Source: Bacteroidota bacterium
GTDB lineage: Bacteria; Bacteroidota; Bacteroidia; Chitinophagales; Saprospiraceae
Reading direction: 5' to 3'
DNA length: 64,000 nucleotides
Assembly: GCA_029557915.1 (NCBI GenBank)
Contig: JAKQHS010000122.1
Location: forward strand, 1-64,000
This document shows, one piece after another, positions 44,594 through 53,534 of the stretch. The translations under genes and the position numbers were made by a program. Numbering within the stretch: the first letter of the stretch is position 1; every line of letters starts with the position of its first letter. Under the pieces are notes generated by a model that worked only from the letters and a program-made list of their open reading frames with translations, was not told the DNA's origin and made no database searches.

Positions 44594-45115
44594 ATGAACG
44601 AAATCATCACCCACCGGCCGAAGAAAGAATTGCAGGCCGATCACGCCTGGCGGCTGTTTACCTCCCTCCAGGAAATGATCCAATTTGCGGATTATAAAGT
44701 ATACCTGCTGTATATGATCGCCGGGATCGTGCTGTCCATCATTTTCAGCGAATACAAGGAGCTGGCCACCCTCAACCCGGTCTTTAAAGCCTGCTTCGCC
44801 ATGCTTCTCTTGGTATCCGGCCTGTTGATCTATTTTTCCATGAAGACCATGATGCCCCGGTCCCACAACGACCATCATACTCAGACCAAAAAACTTATCT
44901 ATTTCATGGACATTGCCAGCCAGCAGGATAAGGACTTTGTCGGCCGGTTTTTGGAATTGCCTACCGATCAGATCACGGAAGACCTGCTCAACCAGGCCGC
45001 CATACTCAGCGATATCCTCAAACAAAAATTTCTGAATCTTAAACGGGCGATGTGGGCTTTTTACGGGATTTTATTCATCGTTCTCGTCATGCAGATCCTT
45101 AAGATCGCCATGTGA
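44594..45115 (+). CDS. PycTM-like (DUF5706-type) membrane protein, tentative
   Basis: A 173-residue protein with two central membrane helices (about 37-53 and 65-84), a soluble helical stretch, and a last helix at the end. The pattern FADYKVYLLYMIAGIVLSIIFS, followed later by LSDILKQKFLNLKRAMWAFYGILFIVLV, resembles the effector membrane domain of Pycsar systems (Ax-D-KA-LL and Ls-KY-LR-Ay). No nucleotide cyclase is adjacent, so this may be a stand-alone member or an unrelated membrane protein. Confidence 0.5.
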   Translation: MNEIITHRPKKELQADHAWRLFTSLQEMIQFADYKVYLLYMIAGIVLSIIFSEYKELATLNPVFKACFAMLLLVSGLLIYFSMKTMMPRSHNDHHTQTKKLIYFMDIASQQDKDFVGRFLELPTDQITEDLLNQAAILSDILKQKFLNLKRAMWAFYGILFIVLVMQILKIAM

Positions 45116-45120
45116 GCCGG

Positions 45121-45558
45121 TTAAAATTTCAAATAGCGCGTCAATACTTTGTTCCCTTCAAATTGCAGGGACAAGAGAACCTGGAAAGGCACTTTTTTGT
45201 CCCTCTCCTCAGCCGGGAACCATCGCGGCATTTCATGGATGCTTTTTGCGATTTGCAGTGTTTCAAGGCTGACCGCCGGATTGGAAGCGGTTGCTTTGGA
45301 CAGGTTGGCAAAGCCTTCTCCGTCTATGATCAGGGTGAGCAGGACCAGCGCCTTGAAACCGGAATCCAAGTCCCCGTGCCCGGAGTAAAATTTTGTAAAA
45401 TATTCCTGCAGGTTGCGCTCCTGATCTGTCCGGGTAAAACTGGCCGGATGTTCAGGCTTGATCCAGACCCTTCCGAATTTCTCATCCTGAATAAAAGCGG
45501 TTTGTGCCCGGATCGGTTGAGCGATGAAAAGAAATAAGAGGACCAGGCCTTTTAGCAT
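45121..45558 (-). CDS. Exported TonB C-terminal-domain-like protein
   Basis: The 145-residue protein has a signal peptide (cleavage after IRAQ) and a domain with ALVLLTLIIDGEGFANLSKATASNPAVSLETLQIAKSIHEMPRWFPA and VLLSLQFEGN, which follows the strand-helix-strand pattern of TonB C-terminal domains, including xxMPxWxPA. It lacks a membrane anchor and proline-rich spacer, so it is not a classical energy transducer. TATCTTTA, near the -7 consensus, precedes it. Confidence 0.65.
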   Translation of the reverse strand: MLKGLVLLFLFIAQPIRAQTAFIQDEKFGRVWIKPEHPASFTRTDQERNLQEYFTKFYSGHGDLDSGFKALVLLTLIIDGEGFANLSKATASNPAVSLETLQIAKSIHEMPRWFPAEERDKKVPFQVLLSLQFEGNKVLTRYLKF

Positions 45559-45604
45559 TAAATAAAGATAAGGGATCTGCAGAAGGAAGGGTGCCCTGGC
45601 CTGT

Positions 45605-47803
45605 TCAAATGTTCAACCAATAATTGATTTTCAGGACAAAACTCCGGTTTTTGGGCCCCCAGAATTTGACGGCATAGTTGTCGGTATAAACCATATAAAT
45701 ATCCGACATCGGCTTGTATCTCCACTGGAACCGGCTGTTGATGTTAAAGTTGTCGGCCTGCGTATTGTATTGCAGGAAAGTGGTCCAAAACAGGTTTTTA
45801 GTAAAATTGAATTCGATGCGGGGATTGATCAGGATCAATTGATCCCGGCCAAAAGGGTCCGGAAAATCAAGGTCATTGAATTCAAAATTCACCTCAAAAT
45901 TACCCCAGGGCTGGGCCCTGTAAAGCATACCGGCTGTGAACGCCGTAAGGGAACCGTTGTAAAAGCTGCCGGCGGAAGCGCTCATGGTAAATCCAAACCG
46001 TTTGCGGAGATCGGAACGGTATTCCGCATTCACGTTGGCATAACTGTATTTCCCGGGGGGCAGGGGGCTGCCGTCCGTAAAAGAGAAAGGATAAAGTAAT
46101 TGAAGCTGATTCCTGCGGACAGACCATTCAATCTCGCTGGAGGATTTAAAACTGAGTTCGTATTCCAGGCTTGTACTCCAATCCAGCAGGCTGGTTTCCC
46201 CGGGAAGAAATTTGAACGAGTTGTTGAGACTGAACTGATGCTGATTGATGAATTTATGGTCCGGGGTGCGCAGTATATATTGGTTGAAACTGAAGGCGGA
46301 ATTGAAACCCTGGCGGATCACGGTATCCCTTTCTGAGTCGTAGTTGTCGATCTGGTTGACAAAACCCATGTCGGCGGTAAAATTCGTGCCTGTGGACCCG
46401 ATGCCGGTGACTGTACTGAAGTTCTTGTCGTTGTACCAGACGCCCGCGCTGAGCTGGCCGTTTTTGTCCTTCAGATCATGTTTAAAAGATTTATGGAGGC
46501 CCAGCCAGTTGAACAAGGAACCCTTTTCATTCTGGTAAATCATTTCCAGAGAAGCATTCCGTCCATAATCCTTGGGCAGCACCACAATGCCATCCACCGC
46601 CTGCCGGTTGGTGACCAGGCCCTTGATGAGGGACCTTTTGAGCACCTTCTTATGCAGGGTCAGGGCCGAATAATTCTGACCGGCCTGCTCCGCCGTGCCC
46701 TTGGTTTGCATGGACAAAGCCCCAATCCTCCAAGTTTCGCCCATATTGCCGCTCAGACGGACACCCCCGAGAATGGGTACGGCATTGCCATCGTTATCGA
46801 GACCGATCCGCCTGGAAAAAAAAATGGGATTTCCGGGATCGCCGAACTGGCTGAAGACGTCCGCGTTTTCCAGGAAAAAATTACGCCTTTCGGGAAAAAA
46901 GACATTAAATCTCGTCAGGTTGGTTACTTGCCGGTCGACTTCCACCTGCGAAAAATCCGGATTGGCCGTGAGGTCCAGGTTCAGGCTGGAGGAAAGGGTG
47001 ATTTTAGCGTCCCCTCCAAATCCAAAGTTGAGCTTCTGCACCGTATGCTCTTCAAACTCCCTGGAGGTGTTGGCATTCAGGTAGGGGATCAGGGTGATCT
47101 GCCCTCCTTTTTTGGGCAATGGTTCAGGCCATACCAGGGACCCTAAATATCCCAGGTTAAAAATGTCAAACTGTTGAGGGATTTTTGTCCAGGAATAAAA
47201 GCGGAAATTTTTTACGTCTCCCCTCAGGAAATTAACATTCCAGACCAAAAGGTTGGGATCATAACGCAGGATGTGGAGGGGGATGGCCAATTCCGCGGTC
47301 CAACGGTCCTCGTAGATCTTCACCGCCGAAAACCATTTGCTGTCCCAATTGGCATCCGCTTCGAACTGGTTGATCAGGGCTTCTCCCTGGACACCGGCCG
47401 GGGAAAGAAGGAAGGCGTAGGCAAAGTTTTTTTGTCCGGTCGGATCCAGGATCACCGCGACAGCATCGTTGCCATCCAACTGGAAATCCCGCTTCAGGGT
47501 TTGAATGATAAAATTCTTGCTGGTATCATAACAGGTAAAGGCCACGTAAATGGAATGATCATCGGATGCAATCATGGCTTCGGTCTTATGCAAAGGAACC
47601 CTTGCGTTTTGCGGCCAGTGTTCCTGGAAGGCGGAGGCTTTTGGCGCATTTTGCCAAATGGATTCATCCAGGGCTCCGTCGATGGTCATTTTCTCCCTGC
47701 ATTGACCCGCCTGGATTATAAATGGCCTGCTGAGGTCCAGGGTGTCCGCGCCGGAGGCCCGGAAGGAAAGTAAAATCAAAAACAGTAGACACCCTGATTT
47801 CAT
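45605..47803 (-). CDS. DUF5916 protein with CBM9-like N-terminal domain
   Basis: From ATG 47803 the protein has 732 residues: signal peptide ending near RASGA, a family-9 carbohydrate-binding-like domain (MTIDGALDESIWQNAPKA, SIYVAFTCYDT), then the DUF5916 barrel with PDFSQVEVDRQVTNLTRFNVFFPERRNFFLENADVF and a C-terminal strand series. It is an outer-membrane protein of unknown function, typical of Bacteroidota. The TTG at 47815 lies inside the promoter element, so ATG 47803 is the start. Confidence 0.9.
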   Translation of the reverse strand: MKSGCLLFLILLSFRASGADTLDLSRPFIIQAGQCREKMTIDGALDESIWQNAPKASAFQEHWPQNARVPLHKTEAMIASDDHSIYVAFTCYDTSKNFIIQTLKRDFQLDGNDAVAVILDPTGQKNFAYAFLLSPAGVQGEALINQFEADANWDSKWFSAVKIYEDRWTAELAIPLHILRYDPNLLVWNVNFLRGDVKNFRFYSWTKIPQQFDIFNLGYLGSLVWPEPLPKKGGQITLIPYLNANTSREFEEHTVQKLNFGFGGDAKITLSSSLNLDLTANPDFSQVEVDRQVTNLTRFNVFFPERRNFFLENADVFSQFGDPGNPIFFSRRIGLDNDGNAVPILGGVRLSGNMGETWRIGALSMQTKGTAEQAGQNYSALTLHKKVLKRSLIKGLVTNRQAVDGIVVLPKDYGRNASLEMIYQNEKGSLFNWLGLHKSFKHDLKDKNGQLSAGVWYNDKNFSTVTGIGSTGTNFTADMGFVNQIDNYDSERDTVIRQGFNSAFSFNQYILRTPDHKFINQHQFSLNNSFKFLPGETSLLDWSTSLEYELSFKSSSEIEWSVRRNQLQLLYPFSFTDGSPLPPGKYSYANVNAEYRSDLRKRFGFTMSASAGSFYNGSLTAFTAGMLYRAQPWGNFEVNFEFNDLDFPDPFGRDQLILINPRIEFNFTKNLFWTTFLQYNTQADNFNINSRFQWRYKPMSDIYMVYTDNYAVKFWGPKNRSFVLKINYWLNI

Positions 47804-47812
47804 AAACGGGCG

Positions 47813-47820
47813 CAAAATTA
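47813..47820 (-). promoter_or_regulatory. -7 element TAATTTTG of the DUF5916 gene
   Basis: On the minus strand TAATTTTG ends 9 bases before ATG 47803. It overlaps a TTG that would otherwise be taken as start. The leader would be only about five bases. Confidence 0.6.
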
Positions 47821-47868
47821 GAACATCAAAGCTAGAGTCGTTTCCTTACCGCCCCGGTTAACCTTTCC

Positions 47869-49023
47869 TTAGGAAATCCGGTCCAGGGCCTGCAGGATAT
47901 CGGCCAGCAGGTAGTGCGGATCTTCGAGACCGATATAAAACCGGACCAGGTTCCACGGAAGTTCAGGGTCCGGCTGTCCGGGAATGTCATAAAAGGTTAC
48001 CACAGGCATGATCAGCGATTCATGCCCTCCCCAGGATACAGCGATTAGAAAATTTTCCAGCGAATCGCAGAATTGGATCACCTGCTCTTTCCGCGCCGCT
48101 TTAAGGGCAAGGGTGAACATTCCTCCGCCTTTCATTTGTCTTACGGCCAGCGCCTGCTGCTCATCGATAAACGGATGATGGATCTTTTCCACTTTAGGGT
48201 GGTTTTGAAGTGCCTCCATCAATTTTGCGCAAGTTTCGTGCGATCGTTGAACCCGCAAGGGAAGGGTGCGCAAGCCGCGAATAGCCAGGAAAGCGTCATG
48301 GGGACTGAGTATATGCCCGATATTCATGAATTCGCTGTAAAATATTTTTTTGATCATTTCCCTCTTACCACACAATACGCCCATGACCACATCGCTGTGC
48401 CCGTTGATATATTTGGTGCCCGAGTGCAAGACCAGGTCGATCCCGAAATCAGCGGGCTGTTGGAATATCGGCGAGCAATAACTGTTGTCCAGGATCGTGA
48501 CCAAGCCGTATTTTTTAGCCAGCGCCGCACAGGCCTCCAGGTCCTGCAGTTCGAAGATCATGCTGTTGGGGCTTTCCAGGTAGAGGATGCGGGTATTGGG
48601 CAGGATAGCGGCTTCTATGTGGTCGATGTAGCGGCCGTCCACAAAACTGTGGCTTACCCCAAACCTCGGCAGGTATTTTTGCAGGAGGGTTTTGGTCCAG
48701 GAGTAAGCCGAACGGACGCAGACGATATGCTCCCCCTGGCTGATATTGGCCATGACCGCGGCGGCGACGGCAGCCACCCCGCTCCCAAACACCAGGCAAT
48801 CTTCGGTATGTTCCAGGGCGGCCAGTTTTTTCCTCAATATTTCCACCGTAGGGTTGTTGCCCCGGGTATAGACATGGGATTCGAATTCGGTGGAGATTTT
48901 TTTTCTGAAATCCATCACCGATTCAAAGGCATAATTGCTGGTCTGCATGACCGGAGGGGATATGGCATTAAAATAGTTTTCCCGTTCTTCACCCAGGCGG
49001 TTTATAATATGACTCATTTCCAT
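47869..49023 (-). CDS. Trans-sulfuration PLP enzyme (cystathionine gamma-synthase/lyase family)
   Basis: The 384-residue protein has YTRGNNPT, the VFGSGVAAVAAAV turn, LESPNS, DNSYCSPIFQQPADFGIDLVLHSGTKYINGHSD with the PLP lysine, and SWGGHESLIMPV near the end. The family includes cystathionine gamma-synthase, beta/gamma-lyases and methionine gamma-lyase; the exact reaction cannot be read. ATG 49017 is an alternative start, because the promoter element ends only 4 bases before ATG 49023. Confidence 0.9.
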   Translation of the reverse strand: MEMSHIINRLGEERENYFNAISPPVMQTSNYAFESVMDFRKKISTEFESHVYTRGNNPTVEILRKKLAALEHTEDCLVFGSGVAAVAAAVMANISQGEHIVCVRSAYSWTKTLLQKYLPRFGVSHSFVDGRYIDHIEAAILPNTRILYLESPNSMIFELQDLEACAALAKKYGLVTILDNSYCSPIFQQPADFGIDLVLHSGTKYINGHSDVVMGVLCGKREMIKKIFYSEFMNIGHILSPHDAFLAIRGLRTLPLRVQRSHETCAKLMEALQNHPKVEKIHHPFIDEQQALAVRQMKGGGMFTLALKAARKEQVIQFCDSLENFLIAVSWGGHESLIMPVVTFYDIPGQPDPELPWNLVRFYIGLEDPHYLLADILQALDRIS

Positions 49024-49027
49024 AAAT

Positions 49028-49035
49028 CAAAGGTA
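49028..49035 (-). promoter_or_regulatory. -7 element TACCTTTG of the trans-sulfuration gene
   Basis: TACCTTTG on the minus strand ends 4 bases before ATG 49023, so the transcript would be leaderless or would start translation at ATG 49017. Confidence 0.6.
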
Positions 49036-49165
49036 TTGAAGGACGCTTAATAAATACCGCCAATTCGCTTCGACGGGACCCTGTTCCTCAGCTCTTGGTT
49101 AAAAAACCATTAATAAAGCCAGGGATATGGCCGGATAATTCGATTTTTGTGTTTTTATTGCCATT

Positions 49166-50569
49166 ATGCTGGGACTTCTCCTCTTTCTCCTTTCCTTTTT
49201 GTCCGCTTCCGGTAAAGGATACGACATCCGGGTCGAATTAAAAAATGCCCCTTCCGACACCCTCTTGCTCGGATATTATTATGCCGAACGCCAGTATGTC
49301 AGGGATACGGCCATAGGTAAAAACGGACTCTTTCATTTCCAGGGCGACAGTGCGCTCGCGCCCGGTATCTATATCCTGGTGATGCCGCCGAAATACGATT
49401 TTATCCAGCTTTTTATCAATGAAGACGAACAGCAGCTGGAGGTGCAGGCGGATGCCCTGAATACCATATCCAGTATAAAGGTCAAGGGGTCCGAGGACAA
49501 TACCTTGTTTTACGATTACCTGCGTTTCCTGGAGTTGAAAAGGCCGCAGGCCCAGGGATTACAGGAAAAACTGAAGGCGGAGAAAGAAGCCGGAAGAGCT
49601 ACCGATGCCCTTCAGCAACAATTGGATAAAATAAACCAGGAAGTCAAAAGCAGGCAGGTGGAACTCACCCAAAAATATCCGGGGACGATCACCGCTATGC
49701 TGATCCGGGCAACTTTTGATGTGGAGGTTCCGGAGATGACCGGAACCCCGGAGGAGGTGGAACAGAAAAAATATCTCTGGTATAAGTCGCATTATTTTGA
49801 CCACCTGGCTTTGTCCGATTCCCGCCTGCTCCGGAGTCCGTTAATCCATGACCGGATCAATTATTTTGTAGAAAAACTGACCCTGCAGCATCCCGATTCG
49901 GTCAAATCTTCACTGGATGAAATTCTACGCCGGGTCCGGCCTGCCGAAGAAACCTTCAAATATTACCTCATTCATTTTGTAAACCATTACGCGGCCTCTA
50001 AAATCGTAGGCTTCGACGGAATCTATGTTCACCTGGTGGATGAATATTATGCCAAAGGTTTTGCGCCATGGGTCGGGGAGGAACAACTGACCAAAATGAA
50101 ACAAAATGCCGCTGCCCTCCGGCCCATCCTGCTCGGTAAAACCGCCCCGGAAATCAAACTCATCAGGCACCCGGAAGGTAAACCGGTAAGCCTTCACGGC
50201 ATCCGGTCTCCCTACACCATCCTGTTTATCTGGGATCCCGAATGCAGCCATTGCAAGGCCTCCCTGCCCCATGTGATCGATTTTTATAACAAATACAAAG
50301 ACAAAGGAGTGGAAATCCTGGCCGTCTGCAGCCAGTTCGGGGATAAGGTCCCCGCCTGCTGGAAATACCTGGAAGAGCAAAAAATGAATCCGGGCTGGAT
50401 CAATGCGGCCGACCCCCAGCATACCTCCCGGTTCAAGATCCTGTACGATGTCAAAACCACACCCCAGATCTTTATCCTGGATGCGGATAAAAAAATCCTC
50501 TCAAAAAATATCGGGGCGGAACAACTTCCCGAGGTCATGGATCATATCCTCGCGGTTCCAAAACCATAG
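49166..50569 (+). CDS. Exported TlpA-like thioredoxin with DUF4369/DUF5106 regions
   Basis: The 467-residue protein has a signal peptide (LLLFLLSFLSASG), an N-terminal beta domain of DUF4369 type (VELKNAPSDTLLLGYYYAERQYVRDTA), a helical DUF5106-like middle part with a coiled coil at about 125-170, and an AhpC/TSA-thioredoxin domain from about 325 with active site WDPECSHCKASLP and the cis-Pro loop KTTPQIFILD. It is a periplasmic thiol-disulfide protein of the kind common in Bacteroidota; its partner is unknown. Confidence 0.88.
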   Translation: MLGLLLFLLSFLSASGKGYDIRVELKNAPSDTLLLGYYYAERQYVRDTAIGKNGLFHFQGDSALAPGIYILVMPPKYDFIQLFINEDEQQLEVQADALNTISSIKVKGSEDNTLFYDYLRFLELKRPQAQGLQEKLKAEKEAGRATDALQQQLDKINQEVKSRQVELTQKYPGTITAMLIRATFDVEVPEMTGTPEEVEQKKYLWYKSHYFDHLALSDSRLLRSPLIHDRINYFVEKLTLQHPDSVKSSLDEILRRVRPAEETFKYYLIHFVNHYAASKIVGFDGIYVHLVDEYYAKGFAPWVGEEQLTKMKQNAAALRPILLGKTAPEIKLIRHPEGKPVSLHGIRSPYTILFIWDPECSHCKASLPHVIDFYNKYKDKGVEILAVCSQFGDKVPACWKYLEEQKMNPGWINAADPQHTSRFKILYDVKTTPQIFILDADKKILSKNIGAEQLPEVMDHILAVPKP

Positions 50570-50575
50570 GCCCGG

Positions 50576-51499
50576 TCAATTAAACATCGGATGGTTTTTC
50601 ATGCCGTTTATAAAATCGGCGGCGGCCATCCTCTTTTTGTTTTCCTGCTGGATCTCGGTGATCTCAATGGCTCCGTCCGTCGCATGTAAATAAAGTTTTT
50701 TTCCAAGAATCTGCAGGTTTCCCGCTTCCCTTGCCGGCGGTGAAACCTCGGGCAGGTGCGACCGGTACAAGAGGAATTTTAATCCATTAAAAACGAACCA
50801 GGCGGTTGGGGTGGGGCTGAGCCCCCGGATTAAATTGTGCAATTCCCTCCTTGGTTTTGAAAAATCAAGAATGCCATCCGTATGGTAAAGTTTGGGAGCC
50901 AGGCTGACCAGGGATGGATCCTGGGGTATAGGGTGGGAGTCGCCCCGTTCCATATCCGCCAGCACCTCCAGCAAGGTGGCGGCGCCCGCTGTTTTGAGTT
51001 TGTCGTACACATCGCCGGTCGTTTCATCGGGGCCAATAGGCACAGCATGCTGTTTGAGTATTTCCCCGGAGTCAATTTCATGCCTGAGCCTGAAAACGGT
51101 GACCCCTGTAAATTCCTCGCCGTTGATCACCGCCCAATGTATGGGGGCGGCCCCGCGGTATTTTGGTAATAAAGAGCCATGCACATTGATGGTTCCCAGG
51201 GGTGGCATGCTCCAGATCTTCTCGGGAAGCATGCGAAAAGCGACGACGACCTGTATGTCCGCCTGCAGGGACTTCAATTCTTCAAAAAATTCAGGGGCCT
51301 TCAGTTTTGGAGGCTGCATGATGTGCAGCTTGTGGGCCTGCGCACAAGTTTTTACTTCGGATTGGATGATTTGGCGTCCTCCCCGGCCTCCGAGGGAATC
51401 CGGAGCCGTCACCACGCCCACGACGCGGTGATGAGAGCAGAGCAAGGCTTCCAGTGAAGGGACGGCAAAAGCCGGGGTACCCATGAAGACGATACGCAT
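50576..51499 (-). CDS. fmt: Methionyl-tRNA formyltransferase
   Basis: The 307-residue enzyme formylates initiator Met-tRNA. Its N-terminus MRIVFMGTPAFAVPSLEAL, the catalytic region NVHGSLLPKYRGAAPIHWAVINGEEFTGVTVF with the expected Asn/His pair, and the C-terminal OB domain (GLSPTPTAWFVFNGLKFLL) are all there. No def gene is adjacent. TAACTTTA, one base off the -7 consensus, is made by the edge of the 8-base repeat array 9-16 bases before the ATG. Confidence 0.95.
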   Translation of the reverse strand: MRIVFMGTPAFAVPSLEALLCSHHRVVGVVTAPDSLGGRGGRQIIQSEVKTCAQAHKLHIMQPPKLKAPEFFEELKSLQADIQVVVAFRMLPEKIWSMPPLGTINVHGSLLPKYRGAAPIHWAVINGEEFTGVTVFRLRHEIDSGEILKQHAVPIGPDETTGDVYDKLKTAGAATLLEVLADMERGDSHPIPQDPSLVSLAPKLYHTDGILDFSKPRRELHNLIRGLSPTPTAWFVFNGLKFLLYRSHLPEVSPPAREAGNLQILGKKLYLHATDGAIEITEIQQENKKRMAAADFINGMKNHPMFN

Positions 51500-51507
51500 G
51501 GGAGTAA

Positions 51508-51611
51508 AGTTAGTCAGTTAGCTAGTTAGTCAGTTAGCTAGTTAGTCAGTTTGCTAGTTATTCAGTTTGCTAGTTATTTAGTTAGTCAGTTAGCTAGTTG
51601 GCAAGTTTGAC
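51508..51611. repeat. Thirteen-unit degenerate 8-bp tandem repeat (AGTTAGTC/AGTTAGCT)
   Basis: Units read AGTTAGTC, AGTTAGCT, AGTTAGTC, AGTTAGCT, AGTTAGTC, AGTTTGCT, AGTTATTC, AGTTTGCT, AGTTATTT, AGTTAGTC, AGTTAGCT, AGTTGGCA, AGTTTGAC. The alternating AGCT/AGTC pattern implies a 16-base higher-order unit. It sits in the divergent fmt/SCP2 gap and overlaps the fmt promoter. Confidence 0.9.
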
Positions 51612-51685
51612 AATCATATTCTGTATACCGAAGTTTCGTGGAGTAATTCATAATTCGCGATTATCTTACCGGTAAAATATAATTC

Positions 51686-52003
51686 ATGGATGCAACATCT
51701 TTTCTGAAAGACCTTCCCGGTAAAATCAAACCCGAAATGCTGGAAGGCATGGAGACCCTCTTTCATTTTGATCTCGAAGGGGAGGGCGGCGGCCAGTACA
51801 CGGTAAAAGTGAAGGACGGCAAGCTGGAGGTGAATCCGGGACTCCTCGAGGAACCCAAATGCGTGGTAAAATCGAGCACGGAAACCCTGATGGGCATCGT
51901 CGAGGGCAAAATCAATCCGATGATGGCCGTGATGACGGGCAAGATCAAAATCAGCAACCCGGGAGAAATGATCAAATACGCCAAGGTCTTCGGACTAATG
52001 TAG
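51686..52003 (+). CDS. SCP2 sterol-binding-fold protein
   Basis: The 105-residue protein has the SCP2 fold blocks FHFDLEGEGGGQYTVKVKDGKLEVNPG, CVVKSSTETLMGIVEGKINPMMAVMTGKIKISNPGEMIKYAKVFG. It binds a hydrophobic ligand, probably a lipid or acyl-CoA, in the cytoplasm. Its 3' end overlaps that of the convergent DUF5683 gene by 9 bases. Confidence 0.92.
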   Translation: MDATSFLKDLPGKIKPEMLEGMETLFHFDLEGEGGGQYTVKVKDGKLEVNPGLLEEPKCVVKSSTETLMGIVEGKINPMMAVMTGKIKISNPGEMIKYAKVFGLM

Positions 52004-52597
52004 CCGGTATCTAAGGCCAATTGCGGGTCCGCCCGAATCCGGATTGACCAGTTGCAACCCGAGATCGTCGTCGATGTTAAAATTCTTGAGGTGGGCGTCC
52101 ACAAAGGCTTCCAGGGCGGATAAAAAATGGATACCGATCAGCAGAAAGACGGCACGGTCCTTGTCGTCGCGGAACCGGTCCCGGTAAGTTTTAATTTGCC
52201 GGGCATCAAAAAACACGTCCGGCACCACTTCCACCTTGGCATTGGTAGCGAGGGCCTCTTTAAAATATCCGTCAAATTCCAAATACCGGTTTCTCGTTTC
52301 CCGGATCCGGTACACCGCAAAACCATAAGCCCCATACACCAGGGGCACCTTCCACCACCTTTTATTGTAAACCTGTCCCGCACCGGGCAGGGCCAGGCCC
52401 AGCCAGAGCGCCGTCCGGGGTCGTTTATCCTGCACGAGGCTGAGGCTGTCGACGTTGAGCGGGGCCGCCGGCAAAGTATCCTGCTGAGCCTGCCCTGTAA
52501 AACCAAGGAGCAGCAGCAAGCCTATGATAAGGATATTCCCCGCGGGAGGGAAGCCTGTTTTTATGGTTGTAATGATATGCCGGATTTCTTTATTCAA
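51995..52597 (-). CDS. DUF5683 membrane protein
   Basis: From TTG 52597 the protein has 200 residues: hydrophobic signal/anchor NILIIGLLLLLGFTGQAQ, then LGLALPGAGQVYNKRWWKVPLVYGAYGFAVY and VFLLIGIHFLSALEAFVDAHLKNFNIDDDLGL, which define DUF5683. The upstream ATG at 52717 would overlap parB by 56 bases, and no ATG lies between, so TTG is chosen. In Bacteroidota this gene commonly follows parA-parB; the usual next genes dapB and lepB are absent here. Confidence 0.85.
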   Translation of the reverse strand: MNKEIRHIITTIKTGFPPAGNILIIGLLLLLGFTGQAQQDTLPAAPLNVDSLSLVQDKRPRTALWLGLALPGAGQVYNKRWWKVPLVYGAYGFAVYRIRETRNRYLEFDGYFKEALATNAKVEVVPDVFFDARQIKTYRDRFRDDKDRAVFLLIGIHFLSALEAFVDAHLKNFNIDDDLGLQLVNPDSGGPAIGLRYRLH

Positions 52598-52661
52598 ACG
52601 TTGGGTTCCAGGATGGGTATAACGATAGATCCATGGTAAATGTAGGTTGAGGTCCGCGGGT

Positions 52662-53525
52662 TCAGGACAAACGGTCGAGCATTTCATCCAGTTCATCCAG
52701 GCTGGCAAAAGGAACAATCAGGCTGCCTTTGCCTTTTTTATCGGATTTAATCTGGATTTTACGGCCAAAAAGGGCATTGGCCTTTTCCTGATAAGTTTTA
52801 AGCAGGCCGCCTGGGGAAGGAGGAACAGCGGCGGCTTTGGGTTTGCCGGCGGACTGGTAGGAGCGGATCGTAAACTCGAGTTGCCTCACCGACCATTCAT
52901 GCAGAAGGCATTCTTTAAACAATTTCATTTGCAAGACCAGGTTGTCCACGCCGGCCAGGGCGCGGGCATGGCCCATGCTCAGTTTTTTCGATTTCACCGC
53001 TTGCTGGATGTCCGGAGGCAGTTTGAGCAGACGGATATAATTGGTCACCGTGCTCCGGTCTTTACCCACCCGGGTGGACATATCTTCATGAGTGAGTTTG
53101 CATTCTTCAATGAGGCGGGACATGGAAATGGCCACTTCCAGCGGATTGAGGTTTTCCCGGTGGATGTTTTCAATCAGGGCCATTTCGAGCATGCCCTGGT
53201 CATCCGCCAGCCGGATGAAAGCCGGAACTTCCGTGAGGCCGGCCATGCGGGCGGCCCTTACCCTCCGCTCCCCGGAGATGAGCTGGTACCTCTGGTCGGT
53301 CAGTTTCCGGACCGTGACCGGCTGGATGAGTCCGTGGATCCGGATGGTGGAGGCGAGTTCTTCCAGGCCTGCCTGGTCAAATTCATTCCTGGGCTGGAAG
53401 GGATTGGTTTCGATAAAGGCCAGGGGTACATTCATCACGTTGGACAGCGCGGCCACTTTTGACTGGTTTTCCATATTGCCCAGCAGCGCCCGGATGCCTT
53501 TGCCTAATTCTTTTTTTTGGTCCAT
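52662..53525 (-). CDS. parB: Chromosome-partitioning protein ParB
   Basis: The 287-residue protein has the ParB CTPase domain (NPFQPRNEFD, LIQPVTVRKL, GERRVRAARMAG), the DNA-binding helices (LEVAISMSRLIEECKLTHEDMSTRVGKDRSTVTNYIRLLKLPPDI, SMGHARALAGV) and a C-terminal dimerisation segment. It binds parS and spreads by CTP-driven clamping. No clear parS palindrome was found in the window. It lies 9 bases after parA. Confidence 0.95.
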   Translation of the reverse strand: MDQKKELGKGIRALLGNMENQSKVAALSNVMNVPLAFIETNPFQPRNEFDQAGLEELASTIRIHGLIQPVTVRKLTDQRYQLISGERRVRAARMAGLTEVPAFIRLADDQGMLEMALIENIHRENLNPLEVAISMSRLIEECKLTHEDMSTRVGKDRSTVTNYIRLLKLPPDIQQAVKSKKLSMGHARALAGVDNLVLQMKLFKECLLHEWSVRQLEFTIRSYQSAGKPKAAAVPPSPGGLLKTYQEKANALFGRKIQIKSDKKGKGSLIVPFASLDELDEMLDRLS

Positions 53526-53534
53526 AGCTTTATA

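Noticed and set aside
47951-47965. parS-like palindrome GGTTCCACGGAAGTT
   Set aside because: Imperfect, inside a coding region, and far from the parAB genes; a similar chance match occurs near 15226.
48073-49050. Long rightward frame of 325 codons
   Set aside because: It is the antisense of the trans-sulfuration gene, which has full family motifs; the antisense protein has no recognisable domain.
51508-51611. CRISPR array
   Set aside because: The repeats are 8 bases with no spacers and no cas genes nearby; the array is a degenerate tandem repeat.
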